From Phenylobacterium sp. (GTDB lineage Bacteria > Pseudomonadota > Alphaproteobacteria > Caulobacterales > Caulobacteraceae), in NCBI GenBank assembly GCA_017991675.1, contig JAGOQB010000001.1:186001-250000 (forward strand): a DNA stretch of 64,000 nt, in the 5' to 3' direction. The first letter of the stretch is position 1. Every line of letters begins with the position of its first letter. This document shows, piece after piece, positions 41,450 through 51,756 of this stretch. The notes under the pieces are model-generated. The model was not told the origin of the DNA. It saw only the letters and a list, made by a program, of their open reading frames with translations, and did no database searches. A program made the position numbers and the translations under genes.

Positions 41450-41534
41450 CGGCCGGCCGCCCCAGACGCTTCCGCTCAGGGTAGTGAAGTGCGGAAGGTG
41501 TGGGAAAAGGTGGTCCTAAAGACCAATTCGCCGA

Positions 41535-41611
<77 letters not shown>

Positions 41612-41700
41612 ACATCGGCGAGCGGCCCTTCTAACCACTTGGGCACGGCGGGCAAGCTGAATTTCCAATTCCGACGACGATCACCCGCCGAAGCCGGCGG

Positions 41701-42114
41701 TCATTCCTTGTCCAGCAAGGAATCCAGACGCCGCTTGGCGCTCTGCAAGTCGTCCAGCGCGAACAGCAGCCGCTCGCGCCCCTCTTCGCTCAGCTCGCCG
41801 TTGGCAAGGTCCAGGGCGAGCCCCTCCGGCCGCGGCCCCACATCGCCGTCAGCGGCCGCCAGGAGCCGCTTCACCCCCTGTTCCTTATGGAGTTTCTGCA
41901 CGCCCTTGATGGTGTAGCCGGCGTCATGCAGCAGCACGCGAACGCCGCGCAGGACCGCAATGTCCTGCGGGCGATAGAATCGCCGGCCGCCCGCGCGCTT
42001 CATCGGCCGGATGAAGGAGAATTTCGTCTCCCAGAACCGCAGCACGTGCTGAGGAACGTTCAGCTCGTCGGCTGCTTCCGAGATCGTCCGAAAAGCGTCC
42101 GGGCCCTTGGCCAC
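41701..42114 (-). CDS. MerR-family regulator
   Basis: 137 residues. N-terminal MerR HTH: RTISEAADELNVPQHVLRFWETKFSFIRPMKRAGGRRFYRPQDIAVL, then LLHDAGYTIKGVQKLHKEQG, with a helical C-terminus. No metal-binding Cys. It is the conserved neighbour of ihfA in alphaproteobacteria (plsX-fabH-ihfA-merR). The effector is unknown. Confidence 0.92.
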   Translation of the reverse strand: MAKGPDAFRTISEAADELNVPQHVLRFWETKFSFIRPMKRAGGRRFYRPQDIAVLRGVRVLLHDAGYTIKGVQKLHKEQGVKRLLAAADGDVGPRPEGLALDLANGELSEEGRERLLFALDDLQSAKRRLDSLLDKE

Positions 42115-42127
42115 TTGGCCGCCTTCC

Positions 42128-42430
42128 TCACTTCGCCAGGGCGCGGTCCACCCGCGCCTTCATGACCTGGGAGGCCCGGAAGCCGATCACCCGGCGCGGC
42201 TCGATGGCCGCCGGTTCCCCGGTCTTGGGATTGCGGCCCATGCGGGCGCGCTTCTCGCGCACCTGGAAGACGCCGAATCCGGAAAGCTTCACCTGCTCGC
42301 CCTTTTCGAGGGCCTGGGCCATGAGTTCCAGCGTCCGCTCGACCAGCTCGGAACAATCCTGCCGAGTCAGCCCCACTTCCTCATGAACCGCCTCGCACAG
42401 GTCGGCCCGCGTCACAGTAGCGCCTTTCAT
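42128..42430 (-). CDS. ihfA: Integration host factor subunit alpha
   Basis: 100 residues. HU/IHF fold with VGLTRQDCSELVERTLELM, the beta-arm GFGVFQVREKRARMGRNPKTGEPAAIEPRRVIGFRAS, and a C-terminal KARVDRALAK helix. It bends DNA in replication, transcription and phage recombination. It begins 13 bp upstream of the MerR gene. Confidence 0.96.
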   Translation of the reverse strand: MKGATVTRADLCEAVHEEVGLTRQDCSELVERTLELMAQALEKGEQVKLSGFGVFQVREKRARMGRNPKTGEPAAIEPRRVIGFRASQVMKARVDRALAK

Positions 42431-42581
42431 GAACGCCCCTACCCCGAAAAAACACCGTTACTCTAATAGTTGACCCGCCGTCACTACCTGATTGTCACGC
42501 CAGGTCAAAGACTTCAGGCCTGTTTGTCTGTGTGCACCCTCGCGCCTACGCGCGCCAGACGCAAGCGTCTCGCAACAATCG

Positions 42582-43562
42582 TTACAGACGAACGACGCAG
42601 GCGCCCCAGGTCAAGCCACCGCCCATCGCCTCCAGCAACAGCATCTGGCCGGGCTTGATCCGGCCGTCCTGCATGGCCTTCCACCAGGCCAGCGGAATCG
42701 AAGCCGCCGACGTGTTGGCGTGTTCGGACACGGTGGAGACGACTTTCGACTCGTGAATGCCGACGCGCTTGGCGACGCCCTCCAGGATGCGTTGGTTGGC
42801 CTGGTGCGGAATGAACCAGTCGACGTCCTCGACCGCCACGCCGGCGTCGGCGGCCGCGGCGAGAATCGCCTCGGAGATGTTCACTACGGCGTGGCGGAAC
42901 ACCTGATTGCCCTGCATGCGCAGATGACCGATCTGGCCGTTGGTCGAAACGCCGCCATCGACGTAGAGCAGATCCTGCTTCGTGCCGTCGGCCCGAAGCG
43001 CGAATCCCAGCAGCCCGCGATCGGCCGTCGTCCCCGTCCCTTCCTGCGGTTCGAGCACGACCGCCCCGGCGCCGTCCCCGAACAGGACGCAGGTCCCGCG
43101 ATCGGTCCAGTCCATGAGGCGGGTCATAGTCTCGGCGCCGATGACCAGCGCGCACTTGGAACGCCCGCGGGCGACAAAGCCGTCAGCCGTCGAGAGCGCA
43201 TAGACGAATCCCGAGCATACGGCCTGGACGTCGAAGGCCACGCCGACCGGGCAACCAAGCTTGCGCTGGACGATGGTGGCGGTCGCCGGGAAGGTCAGGT
43301 CGGGCGTCGTCGTGGCCACGATGATGAGGTCGACGTCGGCCGGCGTCTTGCCGGCCGCCTCCAGCGCCAGACGAGCGGCCTCGACGGCCAGGTCGGAGAC
43401 CGGCTGGTCCTTGGCCGCGCGGTGACGCTGGCGGATGCCGGTGCGTTCGACGATCCATTCGTCGGACGTGTCGACGACCTGGGCCAGGTCGCTGTTGGTG
43501 ACGATTTCATCGGGCAGATAGCCCCCGACACCGGTCACGACGCTACGCAGAACTTTGGTCAC
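42582..43562 (-). CDS. fabH: Beta-ketoacyl-ACP synthase III
   Basis: 326 residues from GTG 43562. Catalytic Cys in FDVQAVCSGFVYAL, His in DWFIPHQANQRI and Asn in EHANTSAASIPLA, GDGAGAVVL. Starts fatty acid synthesis from acetyl-CoA and malonyl-ACP. It follows plsX directly (plsX TGA at 43563-43565). Confidence 0.96.
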   Translation of the reverse strand: MTKVLRSVVTGVGGYLPDEIVTNSDLAQVVDTSDEWIVERTGIRQRHRAAKDQPVSDLAVEAARLALEAAGKTPADVDLIIVATTTPDLTFPATATIVQRKLGCPVGVAFDVQAVCSGFVYALSTADGFVARGRSKCALVIGAETMTRLMDWTDRGTCVLFGDGAGAVVLEPQEGTGTTADRGLLGFALRADGTKQDLLYVDGGVSTNGQIGHLRMQGNQVFRHAVVNISEAILAAAADAGVAVEDVDWFIPHQANQRILEGVAKRVGIHESKVVSTVSEHANTSAASIPLAWWKAMQDGRIKPGQMLLLEAMGGGLTWGACVVRL

Positions 43563-44615
43563 TCAGGCGGCTCCATCCACGGCCGGCGGCTGCTGTTCGG
43601 CCACCGCGGCGGTGAGCCGCGTCATATTCCGTTCGATCTCCGCTGCGAAGTCGCTTTGCGCGAGCTTCGAGGCCATGCGGATGGCGGCGGCGATATCCCG
43701 GGCTGACGCGCCGCCGTGACTCTTCACCACCACCCCATTGAGGCCAAGCAGAGGCGCCGCGGCGTCGGGACTCAGCTTTTCACGCAACTTCAGCAGGCCG
43801 GACTTGGCCAGCAGCGCGCCCAGTTTCGATGTCAGGCTGCTCATCAGCGCTGCACGCAATTCGCCGTTGATGTAGCGCGCCGCGCCCTCGGCGGTCTTCA
43901 GCGCGACATTTCCGGTGAACCCGTCGGTGACGACGACGTCGACCTTGTTCTGGAACAGTTCGTCGCCCTCGACGAAGCCGCGATAGTCCAGGTCGAACTT
44001 GCCGCTGCGCAGGATGCCGTGGGCCTGACGGACCTCTTCGTGGCCCTTCATGTCCTCGGCGCCAACGTTCAGCAATCCGACGGTCGGCTTGGCCACGCCG
44101 TGAGCGGCGCGGTGGAAGGCCTCGCCCAGGATGGCGAATTCGACCAGCCGCTCGGCGTCGCAATCGACGTTGGCGCCGACGTCCAGGACGGTGGTGATTC
44201 CCTTCACGCCGGGCCAGCCGACCACCAGGCACGGCCGCTCGACGTCGACGCTCATCCGCAGGATCAGCAGCGAAATGGCCATCAAGGCGCCGGTGTTGCC
44301 GGCCGAGACGGAGCCCTGCGCCTCACCGGACTTCACCGACTCGATCGCCGCCCACATCGACGTGCCCTTGCCTCGGCGCAGCGCCTGGGCGGGCTTCTCG
44401 TCCATCGCCACCACGCGGTCCGCGTGGCGGATCTCGACACGGTCCTTCAAGGCCGGATGCTTGGCGAGCTCGGCCGAAATGGCCGCCTCGTCGCCATGCA
44501 GCAAAAAGCGAATCGCGGGCGCCTCGGCCGCCGCCAGGGCGACTCCGGGAACCACGACGGAGGGGCCGTGGTCGCCCCCCATTGCATCAATTGAAATGGT
44601 CAGGGATCTCGTCAC
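43563..44615 (-). CDS. plsX: Phosphate acyltransferase PlsX
   Basis: 350 residues. PlsX pattern: ISIDAMGGDHGPSVVVPG, VSAGNTGALMAISLLILR, DVGANVDCDAERLVEFA, LLNVGAEDMKGHEEVRQA and VVTDGFTGNVALKTAEG. It makes acyl-phosphate for phospholipid synthesis. In many relatives rpmF lies between yceD and plsX; here the 84-bp gap (44616-44699) has no rpmF. Confidence 0.96.
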   Translation of the reverse strand: MTRSLTISIDAMGGDHGPSVVVPGVALAAAEAPAIRFLLHGDEAAISAELAKHPALKDRVEIRHADRVVAMDEKPAQALRRGKGTSMWAAIESVKSGEAQGSVSAGNTGALMAISLLILRMSVDVERPCLVVGWPGVKGITTVLDVGANVDCDAERLVEFAILGEAFHRAAHGVAKPTVGLLNVGAEDMKGHEEVRQAHGILRSGKFDLDYRGFVEGDELFQNKVDVVVTDGFTGNVALKTAEGAARYINGELRAALMSSLTSKLGALLAKSGLLKLREKLSPDAAAPLLGLNGVVVKSHGGASARDIAAAIRMASKLAQSDFAAEIERNMTRLTAAVAEQQPPAVDGAA

Positions 44616-44699
44616 GGCGCTGTTTCACCCCTCACAGCGTCGCGCCGCAAGCACGCTCAGGATATGGCCCGAGGCGCCGCGATGCAAATGGAGAGCCGA

Positions 44700-45221
44700 T
44701 CACGCACCATCGTCCTTCAAGCGCTTCAGGACCGCGAATGGAGATTCCTCCGGCGCGTCCGGTTCGTAGTCGAATTCAGCGCCGGGCTTGCGCGGAAAGG
44801 GGTCGATGTCGAGGGCGAGATGTTCGACCAGGTAGCCCGCCAGGTCGAGGTCATCGGAACTGAGCACGTCCGGCGGATCGGGCGCCTCGAGATCCATCTC
44901 GACCTCGCCGCCCTCCGAATCGGCCGGGGCGTTGGGACTTCCTGCGGGAACGGCCCGAACCACGAAGTCGCCGTCGATCTGCGTCTCGAACGGATCCAGC
45001 GTCACGCCGCAGATCTGTTCGACGACAGCGGTGAACCGGCCGCTGATCTCTGCCCCGTCCAGCCACGGACGGACGGTGATGCGGCCTTGCAGGGCCGGCA
45101 ATCCTTCCAGGGCGAGTTCCTTGGCGATCGCTGCACGAGCCTCTGCGTCCGGCTCAAGCGTAACGCTGACAGGGCCGCGGGCCAGGTCCGCGAGGCGGAT
45201 CACATGACGCCAGGCGCTCAT
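44700..45221 (-). CDS. YceD / DUF177 protein
   Basis: 173 residues. DUF177 core with WLDGAEISGRFTAVVEQICGVTLDPFETQIDGDF and the acidic DLDLAGYLVEHLALDIDPFPRKP, then a C-terminal FAVLKRL. Family linked to large-subunit rRNA/L32 biogenesis. Its ATG overlaps the stop of the bc1 chaperone gene (45218-45221). Confidence 0.9.
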   Translation of the reverse strand: MSAWRHVIRLADLARGPVSVTLEPDAEARAAIAKELALEGLPALQGRITVRPWLDGAEISGRFTAVVEQICGVTLDPFETQIDGDFVVRAVPAGSPNAPADSEGGEVEMDLEAPDPPDVLSSDDLDLAGYLVEHLALDIDPFPRKPGAEFDYEPDAPEESPFAVLKRLKDDGA

Positions 45222-45790
45222 GCCGCGCCCCAGTCCGCGCGACCGTCGAGCAGGCCTTCCAGCTTCTGCTCGGCGAGCGCGGCGCGCTGACGCAGGACGT
45301 ACTCGCCGAGCTGGGCCACGTGCTCGGCGCCGCCCTGGGCGTAGACCGTGCGGCCCAGCAGGGCGTGCAGGTGGTCCGTCTGCGGCAAAGCCGCGAACGC
45401 GGACTCGTAGGATTTCACCCGGCCGTAGAAGGCCTCGCCCAGCTTGCGCATCTTCTTGCCGACCGACAGGTCCCCGACGCCCATTTCCCGCAGCGCGTCG
45501 TCCAGGGCGCTGAGATAGGTGTCGAACAGGGCCTGCGAGGTCTCGCCCGCCCGCGCGCCCTGCCCTCTCAGCCGGTCCAGCAGCAGAAAGACGTGAACCG
45601 TGTAGAGCTCGAATCGCCCCTCGACGGTGTCGGGCGCGCCATAGGTCTCGTAGAGCGCGGGCATGCGCGCCTGAGCGACGACGCCGGCGTACAACTTCTG
45701 GCCCATGGCCAGGGTCGCGCGTGGGCGGAAGAAGCGGTCCAGGAACATCTCGGCCTCGATTTCGCCCTCAGGCGCAGATACAGGCGGCAT
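45218..45790 (-). CDS. Ubiquinol-cytochrome c chaperone (CBP3 family)
   Basis: 190 residues from ATG 45790. CBP3-like block: LYAGVVAQARMPALYETYGAPDTVEGRFELYTVHVFLLLDRLR and FDTYLSALDDALREMGVGDLSVGKKMRKLGEAFYGRV, conserved in bc1-complex assembly factors. Divergent from bamE; cotranscribed with yceD, plsX and fabH. Confidence 0.92.
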   Translation of the reverse strand: MPPVSAPEGEIEAEMFLDRFFRPRATLAMGQKLYAGVVAQARMPALYETYGAPDTVEGRFELYTVHVFLLLDRLRGQGARAGETSQALFDTYLSALDDALREMGVGDLSVGKKMRKLGEAFYGRVKSYESAFAALPQTDHLHALLGRTVYAQGGAEHVAQLGEYVLRQRAALAEQKLEGLLDGRADWGAA

Positions 45791-45853
45791 TGAACTAAGG
45801 GGCGGCGAGCGATAGGTCAAAGCCTCGAAGAATTGAACAGGTCCGGTTCGCAC

Positions 45854-46345
45854 ATGTTTCGCCGCGTCGCCTATGCCGCACTCGCCGCCGGTCTGCTGAC
45901 CTCCGCCACGGCCTGCGCGCCTATTACGACCTATTCCGGCTTCCAGGCCATCGAGGCCAACCCCAAGGACGTCAAGGTCGGGACCGACACCAAGTCCACC
46001 GTCCGCGCCAGCCTCGGCTCGCCGTCGGCGACCTCGACGTTCGACCCGAACGTCTGGTTCTATATCGACCAGGTGAAGGAACGTGTGGCGTTCCGCCGCC
46101 CCGTCGTCACCTCGCGCAACGTGGTGGCGGTGACCTTCGACAAGGACAGCGAGGTCGTGAAGACCGTCGACACCATGACGCTGAAGGACGGCAAGGTCAT
46201 CGCCTTCAACGGCCGCGAGACCCCGACCCGGGGCCGCGAGCTGACGATCCTGGAGCAGCTGCTGGGCAACGTCGGCCGCGGCGGCATGCTGCCGAACGCC
46301 GACGACGAAGGCATTCCGGGCACGCGTCCGGGCGACCGCCGCTAA
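45854..46345 (+). CDS. bamE: Outer membrane assembly factor BamE
   Basis: 163 residues from ATG 45854 (a TTG at 45833 is less likely). Signal and lipobox AALAAGLLTSATAC. The BamE/SmpA domain follows (VKVGTDTKSTVRASLGSPSATSTFDPNVWFYI, RNVVAVTFDKDSEV). It belongs to the BAM complex at the inner face of the outer membrane. The C-terminal extension is rich in Gly/Asp/Arg. A strong terminator follows. Confidence 0.93.
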   Translation: MFRRVAYAALAAGLLTSATACAPITTYSGFQAIEANPKDVKVGTDTKSTVRASLGSPSATSTFDPNVWFYIDQVKERVAFRRPVVTSRNVVAVTFDKDSEVVKTVDTMTLKDGKVIAFNGRETPTRGRELTILEQLLGNVGRGGMLPNADDEGIPGTRPGDRR

Positions 46346-46370
46346 GACAAGCAGCCATCGCAGAATCAAA

Positions 46371-46407
46371 CAGGCCCCGGAGATCGCTCTCCGGGGCCTG
46401 GTCTTTT
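46371..46407. terminator. Bidirectional terminator between bamE and hppA
   Basis: Perfect 13-bp stem CAGGCCCCGGAGA (46371-46383) and TCTCCGGGGCCTG (46388-46400), followed on the plus strand by TCTTTT and on the minus strand by TTTGATTCT. It serves both convergent genes. Confidence 0.9.
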
Positions 46408-46421
46408 GGCGTGAGCGTCGG

Positions 46422-48548
46422 CTAGCCGACCGCGCCGTGCGCCAGCACCGCCAGCAGCAGCAGCGCCACGATGTTGGTGATCTTGATCATCGGGTTCACG
46501 GCCGGACCGGCGGTGTCCTTGTAGGGATCGCCGACGGTGTCGCCGGTGACCGCGGCCTTGTGCGCCTCGGATCCCTTGCCGCCGTGATGGCCTTCCTCGA
46601 TCAGCTTCTTGGCGTTGTCCCAGGCGCCGCCGCCCGAGGTCATCGAGATGGCGACGAACAGGCCGGTGACGATCACGCCCATCAGCATCGCGCCGAGGCT
46701 GGCGAAGGCGTTCACCTTGCCGGCGATGGCGTTGATCACGAAGAACAGCACGATCGGCGAGAACACCGGCAGCAGCGACGGGACGATCATCTCCTTGATC
46801 GCCGCCTTGGTCAGGATGTCCACGGCCCGGCCGTACTCAGGCTTCACCTCCCCGGTCATGATGCCGGGGTTCTCCTTGAACTGACGGCGGACCTCGGCGA
46901 CGACCGATTCGGCCGCCCGTCCCACCGCGGTCATCGACATGCCGCCGAACAGGAAGGGCAGCAGCCCCCCGATCAGCAGGCCGACGACGACGTAGGGGTT
47001 GGAGAGGTCGAAGGCCACCGCGCCCAGTCCGTCGAAGAACGAGCCCGGCGTGGCGTTGGCTGCGAAGTACTTGAGATCCTCGGTGTAGGCGGCGAAGAGC
47101 ACCAGGGCGCCGAGGCCAGCCGAGCCGATCGCATAGCCCTTGGTGACCGCCTTGGTGGTGTTGCCCACGGCGTCGAGGGCGTCGGTCGTGACCCGAACCT
47201 CGGGCGGCAGGCCTGCCATTTCCGCGATCCCGCCGGCGTTGTCGGTCACCGGCCCGAAGGCGTCGAGCGCGACGATGAAGCCCGCCAGCGACAGCATCGC
47301 GGTCGTGGCGATGGCGATGCCGAACAGGCCCGCAAGCCCGTAGGTGACGATGATGCCGACCACGATGACCAGCGCCGGGGCCGCAGTCGATTCCAGCGAC
47401 ATGGCCAGGCCCTGGATGACGTTGGTGCCGTGGCCGGAAACCGAGGCCTTGGCCACCGACTTCACCGGACGGAAGCCGGTGCCGGTGTAGTACTCGGTGA
47501 TCACCACGATCAGGGCGGTGACGACGAGGCCGGTGATGCCGCACCAGAACAGGCTCATCGCATCGAAGGTCTTGCCATGGACCTCGACCGGACCGGTGAC
47601 CAGCGAGGTCACGACCCAATAGATCGCCGCCACCGACAGCACGCCGGTGACGATCAGGCCCTGGTAGAGCGCGCCCATGATGTTGTTGGACTTGCCCAGG
47701 CGCACGCCGAAGGTGCCGATGATCGAGGTGACGATGCAGACGCCGCAGATGGCCAGCGGGAGCAGCATCATGCTGCCGACGATATCGCTGCCGCGGAAGA
47801 AGATCGCCGCCAGGACCATGGTGGCGACCGTGGTCACCGCATAGGTCTCGAACAGGTCGGCGGCCATGCCGGCGCAGTCGCCGACATTGTCGCCGACGTT
47901 GTCGGCGATCGTCGCGGCGTTACGGGGATCATCCTCGGGAATGCCGGCCTCGACCTTGCCGACCATGTCGCCGCCGACGTCGGCGCCCTTGGTGAAGATG
48001 CCGCCGCCGAGACGGGCGAAGATCGAGATCAGCGAGGCCCCGAAGCCGAGCGCCACCAGCGAATCGACGACCTCGCGGCTGGTGTTTTCATGGCCAAGCG
48101 GCCCGACGAGGATGGCGTAGTAGCCCGCCACGCCCACCAGGGCGAAGCCGGCGACCAGCATGCCGGTGATGGCGCCGGACTGGAACGCCAGCGACAATCC
48201 CTTGGCGAGGCCTTCGGACGCCGCCTGCGCGGTGCGGACGTTGGCCCGCACGGAGATCAGCATGCCGATGAAGCCGGCCGCGCCCGAGAGGATCGCGCCG
48301 ATCGCGAACCCGACGGCCGCGAGCGGTCCGATGAGCACCGCCGCGGCGATGAGCACGACGACGCCGACGATGCCGATGGCGGTGTACTGACGCCGCAGAT
48401 AGGCCTGCGCGCCTTCCTGGATCGCCGCGGCGATCTCCTGCATGCGTGGATTACCAGGTGAAGCCCGCAACAACTGCGCGGTTCGCACGATGCCGTAGAG
48501 CACCGCCAATAGGCCGGCGGCGATCACCAGCGTAAGCGTAAGACTCAT
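46422..48548 (-). CDS. hppA: Membrane-bound pyrophosphatase (K+-independent type)
   Basis: 708 residues with about 16 transmembrane helices. Signature [21 protein letters not shown] and [32 protein letters not shown]. The [10 protein letters not shown] sequence has Lys and Thr at the positions that distinguish K+-independent H+-translocating enzymes. It couples PPi hydrolysis to H+ export. Upstream on the coding strand lies a hairpin CCGCCCA-ATCG-TGGGCGG (48589-48606). Confidence 0.95.
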   Translation of the reverse strand: MSLTLTLVIAAGLLAVLYGIVRTAQLLRASPGNPRMQEIAAAIQEGAQAYLRRQYTAIGIVGVVVLIAAAVLIGPLAAVGFAIGAILSGAAGFIGMLISVRANVRTAQAASEGLAKGLSLAFQSGAITGMLVAGFALVGVAGYYAILVGPLGHENTSREVVDSLVALGFGASLISIFARLGGGIFTKGADVGGDMVGKVEAGIPEDDPRNAATIADNVGDNVGDCAGMAADLFETYAVTTVATMVLAAIFFRGSDIVGSMMLLPLAICGVCIVTSIIGTFGVRLGKSNNIMGALYQGLIVTGVLSVAAIYWVVTSLVTGPVEVHGKTFDAMSLFWCGITGLVVTALIVVITEYYTGTGFRPVKSVAKASVSGHGTNVIQGLAMSLESTAAPALVIVVGIIVTYGLAGLFGIAIATTAMLSLAGFIVALDAFGPVTDNAGGIAEMAGLPPEVRVTTDALDAVGNTTKAVTKGYAIGSAGLGALVLFAAYTEDLKYFAANATPGSFFDGLGAVAFDLSNPYVVVGLLIGGLLPFLFGGMSMTAVGRAAESVVAEVRRQFKENPGIMTGEVKPEYGRAVDILTKAAIKEMIVPSLLPVFSPIVLFFVINAIAGKVNAFASLGAMLMGVIVTGLFVAISMTSGGGAWDNAKKLIEEGHHGGKGSEAHKAAVTGDTVGDPYKDTAGPAVNPMIKITNIVALLLLAVLAHGAVG

Positions 48549-48762
48549 GTTCTAAGCGCCCCTATCGATTGCGCGAAGACGCCGGTCGCCGCCCACGATT
48601 GGGCGGTGCTCGACGCTCCAGGCCCCTGTCGTTTTTTCCCTCAAGTGGAGCGCCGTTGGTCCGCCGCTCCTTATTGATGGACGAGACGTTGCCAGTTGTA
48701 ACGGATGCGTGCAACGCCCCGTTGACCACGGTTACGCGACGATAGGCGAGACTTCGCGATCG

Positions 48763-49224
48763 TTAGGGTTGAATTTCGGCCCGAGCCGGGCGCGGTCCAG
48801 GCTTCGGCAGTCCGCGGCGCTGTTTGGCGGTCTGGGCGGTGATGACGACGTTCTTGACGTCCTTGCCGGCGATCCCGACCGCCTCGCGCTGGAAGGCGGC
48901 GATGAGGCGGGGCGCATCGACCGACGCGTAGTCCTTTGGATCGCCGAACGAACCGCGGCCCCCGAGGCGCGCCAGCGCGTCGCGGAAGTACGGCTCCTTG
49001 CCGCGCCACTTGCTCGCATCAGCGCTCGGCGTGAGGTTCACGCGCAAGGTGACGAACACGTAGTTGACCAGGCGCCCCTCGGCCACGATCGGCACGGCCA
49101 CAGGCGACACATCGACATATTGCCCGATCGGCGCGTCCTTGGACGGGGCCTCGGTCTTCGCTGCGGCCGCAGGGCCAGCGGCGGACGCGGCGAGCAGCAT
49201 GGCGATGAGGGCGCGGCGGATCAT
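48763..49224 (-). CDS. Exported hypothetical protein
   Basis: 153 residues. Signal peptide RRALIAMLLAASAAGPAAAA. The mature part, VDVSPVAVPIVAEGRLVNYVFVTLRVNLTP and YFRDALARLGGRGSFGDPKDY, is weakly reminiscent of FliL-like periplasmic proteins but without membership evidence. 42 bp after thiL on the minus strand. Confidence 0.7.
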   Translation of the reverse strand: MIRRALIAMLLAASAAGPAAAAKTEAPSKDAPIGQYVDVSPVAVPIVAEGRLVNYVFVTLRVNLTPSADASKWRGKEPYFRDALARLGGRGSFGDPKDYASVDAPRLIAAFQREAVGIAGKDVKNVVITAQTAKQRRGLPKPGPRPARAEIQP

Positions 49225-49266
49225 GCGCCGACCTTTAGCGCAAAGGCGTTTCCGGAAGCTTTCCCA

Positions 49267-50229
49267 TTACCTGTGGCGCCAGCCGCCGGGGCCGGCCTCA
49301 ATGACCCGGCCGCTCATGACCACCTCGATTCCCTCGCCGGCCGACACCGCACCGATGACCGAGAAGCCTGGGATCGGCGCGGCTCCGGTGCAGACGACCT
49401 CGTAGTCGTCGCCGCCCCCGGCGAGCGCGGTCAGCGCCGCCAGCCGATCAGGCTGCGCCTGTAGCCAGGCCTGCGCCGGCTTCGACAACGGCACAGCGTC
49501 GAGGTCCAGCCTCAGCCGGACGCCGCTGGCGCGGGCGATGTGGCGCGCATCCGCGATCAAGCCGTCGGATACATCCGCCGCCGCGCTGGCCCCATCGCGC
49601 AGCGCCTGGCGCAGCTCCAGTCGCGGCGTCGGCAGGCGGAAACGCTCGGCCAGATAGCCGTCGACGTCGGAAAGCTCGCCGCGGGCGGCGGCCAGGCCCA
49701 GCCAGCCGTCGCCGATCACGCCCGAAACCATCAGCAAGTCGCCCGGCCGCGCCCCAGCTCTGCGGACCATCCGGCCCGACGGGACCCAGCCCAGCATGGT
49801 CAGCGAAACGGTCAGCGGCCCCGGCGTCGAGACCGTATCCCCGCCGAGCAGCACCAGCCCGTAGGTCTCGCCGTCCTGCGCCAGGCCGGCCGCGAAGGCC
49901 CGCCGCGCCGTCCAGTCGTAGCTCGTCGGCCAGGCGATCGCCAGAAAGTAGCCGTAGGGCTCGGCGCCCTTGGCCGCGAGGTCGGAGAGGTTCACCCGCA
50001 GCAGTCGCTGCGCCACGACCTCGGGCGCTTCTCCCGGCAGGAAGTGGACGCCTTCGACCATCGCGTCCTTGGTCACCACCAGGTCATGGCCGGGCCGCGA
50101 GGGTATCGCCGCGGCGTCGTCGAGCAGGTCGAACGCTTCCGGCGCGCCCCGCGTCAGGGGGCGATAAAGGCGGGCGATCTGCCCGAACTCATCGGGCAGA
50201 TCCTCGATCGGCTCGTCAGCCGCGGACAT
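49267..50229 (-). CDS. thiL: Thiamine-monophosphate kinase
   Basis: 320 residues. [26 protein letters not shown] and [14 protein letters not shown], then [38 protein letters not shown] and [18 protein letters not shown]. It makes thiamine pyrophosphate from thiamine phosphate. Its start overlaps nusB by 14 bp. Confidence 0.95.
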   Translation of the reverse strand: MSAADEPIEDLPDEFGQIARLYRPLTRGAPEAFDLLDDAAAIPSRPGHDLVVTKDAMVEGVHFLPGEAPEVVAQRLLRVNLSDLAAKGAEPYGYFLAIAWPTSYDWTARRAFAAGLAQDGETYGLVLLGGDTVSTPGPLTVSLTMLGWVPSGRMVRRAGARPGDLLMVSGVIGDGWLGLAAARGELSDVDGYLAERFRLPTPRLELRQALRDGASAAADVSDGLIADARHIARASGVRLRLDLDAVPLSKPAQAWLQAQPDRLAALTALAGGGDDYEVVCTGAAPIPGFSVIGAVSAGEGIEVVMSGRVIEAGPGGWRHR

Positions 50230-50674
50230 CGCGGGCCACCGCGTCCAGTGCGCCGTTGACGAACCCGGCCTCGGGACCGTCGAAGAACGACTTCGTCAGC
50301 TCGACATACTCGTTGATCGCCACCTCGGTCGGCACGTCCGGCCGGTGCGAGAGTTCGAACACGCCCGAACGCAGAATGGCACGGACAGTGGCGTCGAGAC
50401 GCTCCAGGCGCCAGTTCGCCGCCAGCCGGCCTGCGACCGTCGCGTCGATCTCACGCTGATGGCCGACGACGCCGCGCACCAGGTCGGCGAAGAAGGCCTC
50501 GTCGGCGGCGGCGAGGGTCGCGCCCTCGCCTTCCGGGTCGCCTTCCAGCGTCCGGTCGAAGCGGTGGTCCGAGAACTCGCGGATGACGGCCTCGACGCCG
50601 ACGCCGGACACCTCCATCTGATAGAGGGCCTGGATGGCGGCGAGACGCGCGACGGATCGTTGGCTGCGGCTCAT
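50216..50674 (-). CDS. nusB: Transcription antitermination factor NusB
   Basis: 152 residues. [18 protein letters not shown], then [19 protein letters not shown] and [30 protein letters not shown], the NusB fold that binds rRNA boxA with NusE. Shares one base with the ribH stop and overlaps thiL. Confidence 0.96.
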   Translation of the reverse strand: MSRSQRSVARLAAIQALYQMEVSGVGVEAVIREFSDHRFDRTLEGDPEGEGATLAAADEAFFADLVRGVVGHQREIDATVAGRLAANWRLERLDATVRAILRSGVFELSHRPDVPTEVAINEYVELTKSFFDGPEAGFVNGALDAVARDVRG

Positions 50675-51135
50675 CAGTCTTGTCCGAGCAGTTGGCGCTT
50701 CAGGGCGATCATCGCGAACGCGGCCCGCGCCGCGCCCCCGCCCTTGTCGCCCTCGCTGGCCTTGGCGCGGGCCCAGGCCTGATCCTCGTCCTCGACGGTC
50801 AGGATGCCGTTGCCGATCGCCAGGCGCTTGCCAACCGTCAGCTCCATGATCCCGCGCGCCGACTCGTTCGAGACGATCTCGAAGTGATAGGTCTCGCCGC
50901 GGATCACCGTGCCGAGCGCGACATAGCCGTCGTAGCGCTTGCCGGCCGGACCTTGGCCGCCCTCTTCGGCGATCGCGATGGCGCCGGGGATCTCCAGCGC
51001 GCCGGGCACGCTGACGACGTCGTATTCGGCCCCGTGCGCGGTGATCACGTCGGCGGCGGCCTTCAGCATCTCGTCGGCCAGATCGTCGTAGAAACGCGCT
51101 TCGACGATGAGGATGCGGATTTTGTCTTCGAGCAT
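50674..51135 (-). CDS. ribH: 6,7-dimethyl-8-ribityllumazine synthase
   Basis: 153 residues. [58 protein letters not shown] and [15 protein letters not shown] are the lumazine synthase blocks. It assembles the riboflavin precursor. Only 30 bp separate it from ribE, with no ribBA between them. Confidence 0.96.
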   Translation of the reverse strand: MLEDKIRILIVEARFYDDLADEMLKAAADVITAHGAEYDVVSVPGALEIPGAIAIAEEGGQGPAGKRYDGYVALGTVIRGETYHFEIVSNESARGIMELTVGKRLAIGNGILTVEDEDQAWARAKASEGDKGGGAARAAFAMIALKRQLLGQD

Positions 51136-51165
51136 GGGGCTCCAGTCTCTGTTTGGAGGGACCCT

Positions 51166-51756
51166 TTAGGCCGTTTCTCGCCAGCGGGCGAGATAGCGAG
51201 CGAGCATGTCGATCTCCAGATTGACCTTCACGCCCGGTTTCAGCCGGCCCAGCGTGGTCACATCCCAGGTGTGCGGGATCAGATTCACCCCGAATACGTC
51301 GTCCTCGACCTGGTTCACCGTCAGCGACACGCCGTCCACGGTGATCGACCCCTTTGGCGCGATGAAGCGGTGCAACGGCCGCGGGACGCGGATCTTCACC
51401 CGGTGGGAGCCGCCTTCGGACTCGACCGAGATCACCTCGCCGACGCCGTCGACGTGGCCCGACACGATGTGGCCGCCGAGTTCGTCGCCGACCCGCGCGG
51501 CGCGCTCGAGGTTCACTGCGTCGCCTTCCTTCCAGGCGCCCAGCGTCGTCAGGCTGAGCGTCTCGCCGGAAATCTCCACCGCAAACCAGTTGTCGCCCTT
51601 CTCGACGATCGTCAGGCAGCAGCCGGCGTGGCTGATCGAAGCGCCCATGTCGATCGTCGCCAGGTCGAAGCTGGTCTCGACCTCGAAACGCAGGTCGCGG
51701 TTGGTTTCACGGACGGCGCGAAGGCGGCCCACGTCGGTGACAATGCCGGTGAACAT
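51166..51756 (-). CDS. ribE: Riboflavin synthase alpha chain
   Basis: 196 residues. Two lumazine-binding repeats: [49 protein letters not shown] and [29 protein letters not shown]. It converts two lumazine molecules to riboflavin. Adjacent to the reductase gene on the same strand. Confidence 0.95.
   Translation of the reverse strand: MFTGIVTDVGRLRAVRETNRDLRFEVETSFDLATIDMGASISHAGCCLTIVEKGDNWFAVEISGETLSLTTLGAWKEGDAVNLERAARVGDELGGHIVSGHVDGVGEVISVESEGGSHRVKIRVPRPLHRFIAPKGSITVDGVSLTVNQVEDDVFGVNLIPHTWDVTTLGRLKPGVKVNLEIDMLARYLARWRETA

Noticed and set aside
44616..44699. Search for rpmF between yceD and plsX
   Set aside because: The 84-bp gap is too short and contains no L32-like frame; rpmF must be elsewhere.
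46437..48461. 674-codon plus-strand frame across hppA
   Set aside because: Antisense of a clear pyrophosphatase, with His/Asp/Arg-rich low-complexity translation.
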